Shown here piece by piece: positions 63,902-64,000 of a stretch of 64,000 bases of DNA. Made by a program: the position numbers and the translations under genes. The stretch is from Saprospiraceae bacterium (GTDB lineage: Bacteria; Bacteroidota; Bacteroidia; Chitinophagales; Saprospiraceae). Position 1 is the stretch's first letter; every line of letters begins with the position of its first letter. The stretch is from NCBI GenBank assembly GCA_016715465.1, contig JADKAA010000024.1:558001-622000 (forward strand). Reading direction: 5' to 3'. The notes under the pieces are model-generated. The model was not told where the DNA came from and did not search any database. It worked only from the letters and a program-made list of their open reading frames with translations.

Positions 63902-64000
63902 ATGAAATTCGGAACCAAAGTCATCCATGCAGGCATTCATCCAGATCCGGATACGGGTGCCATAATGACACCCATTTATCAAACTTCAACCTATGTGCAG
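63902..64000 (+). CDS. Cys/Met-metabolism PLP-dependent enzyme (3' end outside window)
   Basis: Only 33 residues are present. They begin MKFGTKVIHAGIHPDPDTGA and continue IMTPIYQTSTYVQ, the typical N-terminus of the cystathionine gamma-synthase / cystathionine beta-lyase / methionine gamma-lyase family. These are cytoplasmic pyridoxal-phosphate enzymes of sulfur amino acid metabolism. The exact member cannot be told from this fragment. Confidence 0.9.
   Translation, partial: MKFGTKVIHAGIHPDPDTGAIMTPIYQTSTYVQ

Noticed and set aside
1..64000. tRNA, rRNA, insertion sequences with transposases, prophage genes or CRISPR arrays
   Set aside because: I looked for cloverleaf arms, transposase motifs and short regularly spaced repeats and found none I could support.

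Overview
The window comes from a Bacteroidota chromosome or metagenome-assembled contig, most likely of the Saprospiria type. The evidence is a complete gldK-gldL-gldM-gldN core of the type IX secretion system (T9SS), a PorP/SprF-family protein, several proteins with T9SS C-terminal sorting domains, promoter -7 boxes of the Bacteroidota form TAnnTTTG, and gene starts without clear Shine-Dalgarno sequences. The species assignment is inference.

Layout. 1-6355: the end of a SET-domain protein, a frameshifted secreted NTF2-like protein, a TonB-dependent-receptor-type outer membrane protein, and a frameshifted secreted M1 aminopeptidase. 6356-7038: AT-rich, no convincing gene. 7039-33357: a secreted 250-aa protein followed by one giant surface protein gene. 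The giant gene has an RCC1-like N-terminus, about 57 DUF11-type repeats of mostly 354 bp, five 342-bp CshA-type repeats, three SdrD-B-like domains and a T9SS sorting domain. It would encode about 8,504 residues, but a 25-bp insertion at 15156-15193 splits it in this assembly. 33622-50754: housekeeping genes, namely a SMUG2-type glycosylase, a B12-binding radical SAM protein, a secreted two-domain protein, murI, ald, trmB, an SDR, an SRPBCC-tspO-DUF2256 cluster, thrS, an MFS exporter and lon. They are separated by repeat-rich intergenic regions carrying a terminator-like element in three copies, REP-like palindromes, CCGATTCA octamer arrays and a 227-bp tandem repeat. 51236-57741: two T9SS substrates (a metzincin/beta-helix protein and a propeller-like protein) and a PorP/SprF protein, each broken by a single-base indel. 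58045-62478: gldKLMN. 62534-64000: an MBL-fold hydrolase, a small conserved protein and the start of a Cys/Met-metabolism PLP enzyme.

How they fit together. GldKLMN form the motor and periplasmic core of the T9SS. The giant protein and the two proteins at 51236-56538 are predicted cargo. PorP/SprF proteins usually assist surface attachment of such cargo. The window is therefore largely a cell-surface/adhesion and secretion region embedded among housekeeping genes.

Caution. Six coding regions are interrupted by indels, and all six encode exported or outer-membrane proteins. Residual sequencing or assembly error is the simplest explanation. Two of the indels lie in homopolymers close to putative start codons, so phase variation cannot be excluded from sequence alone.
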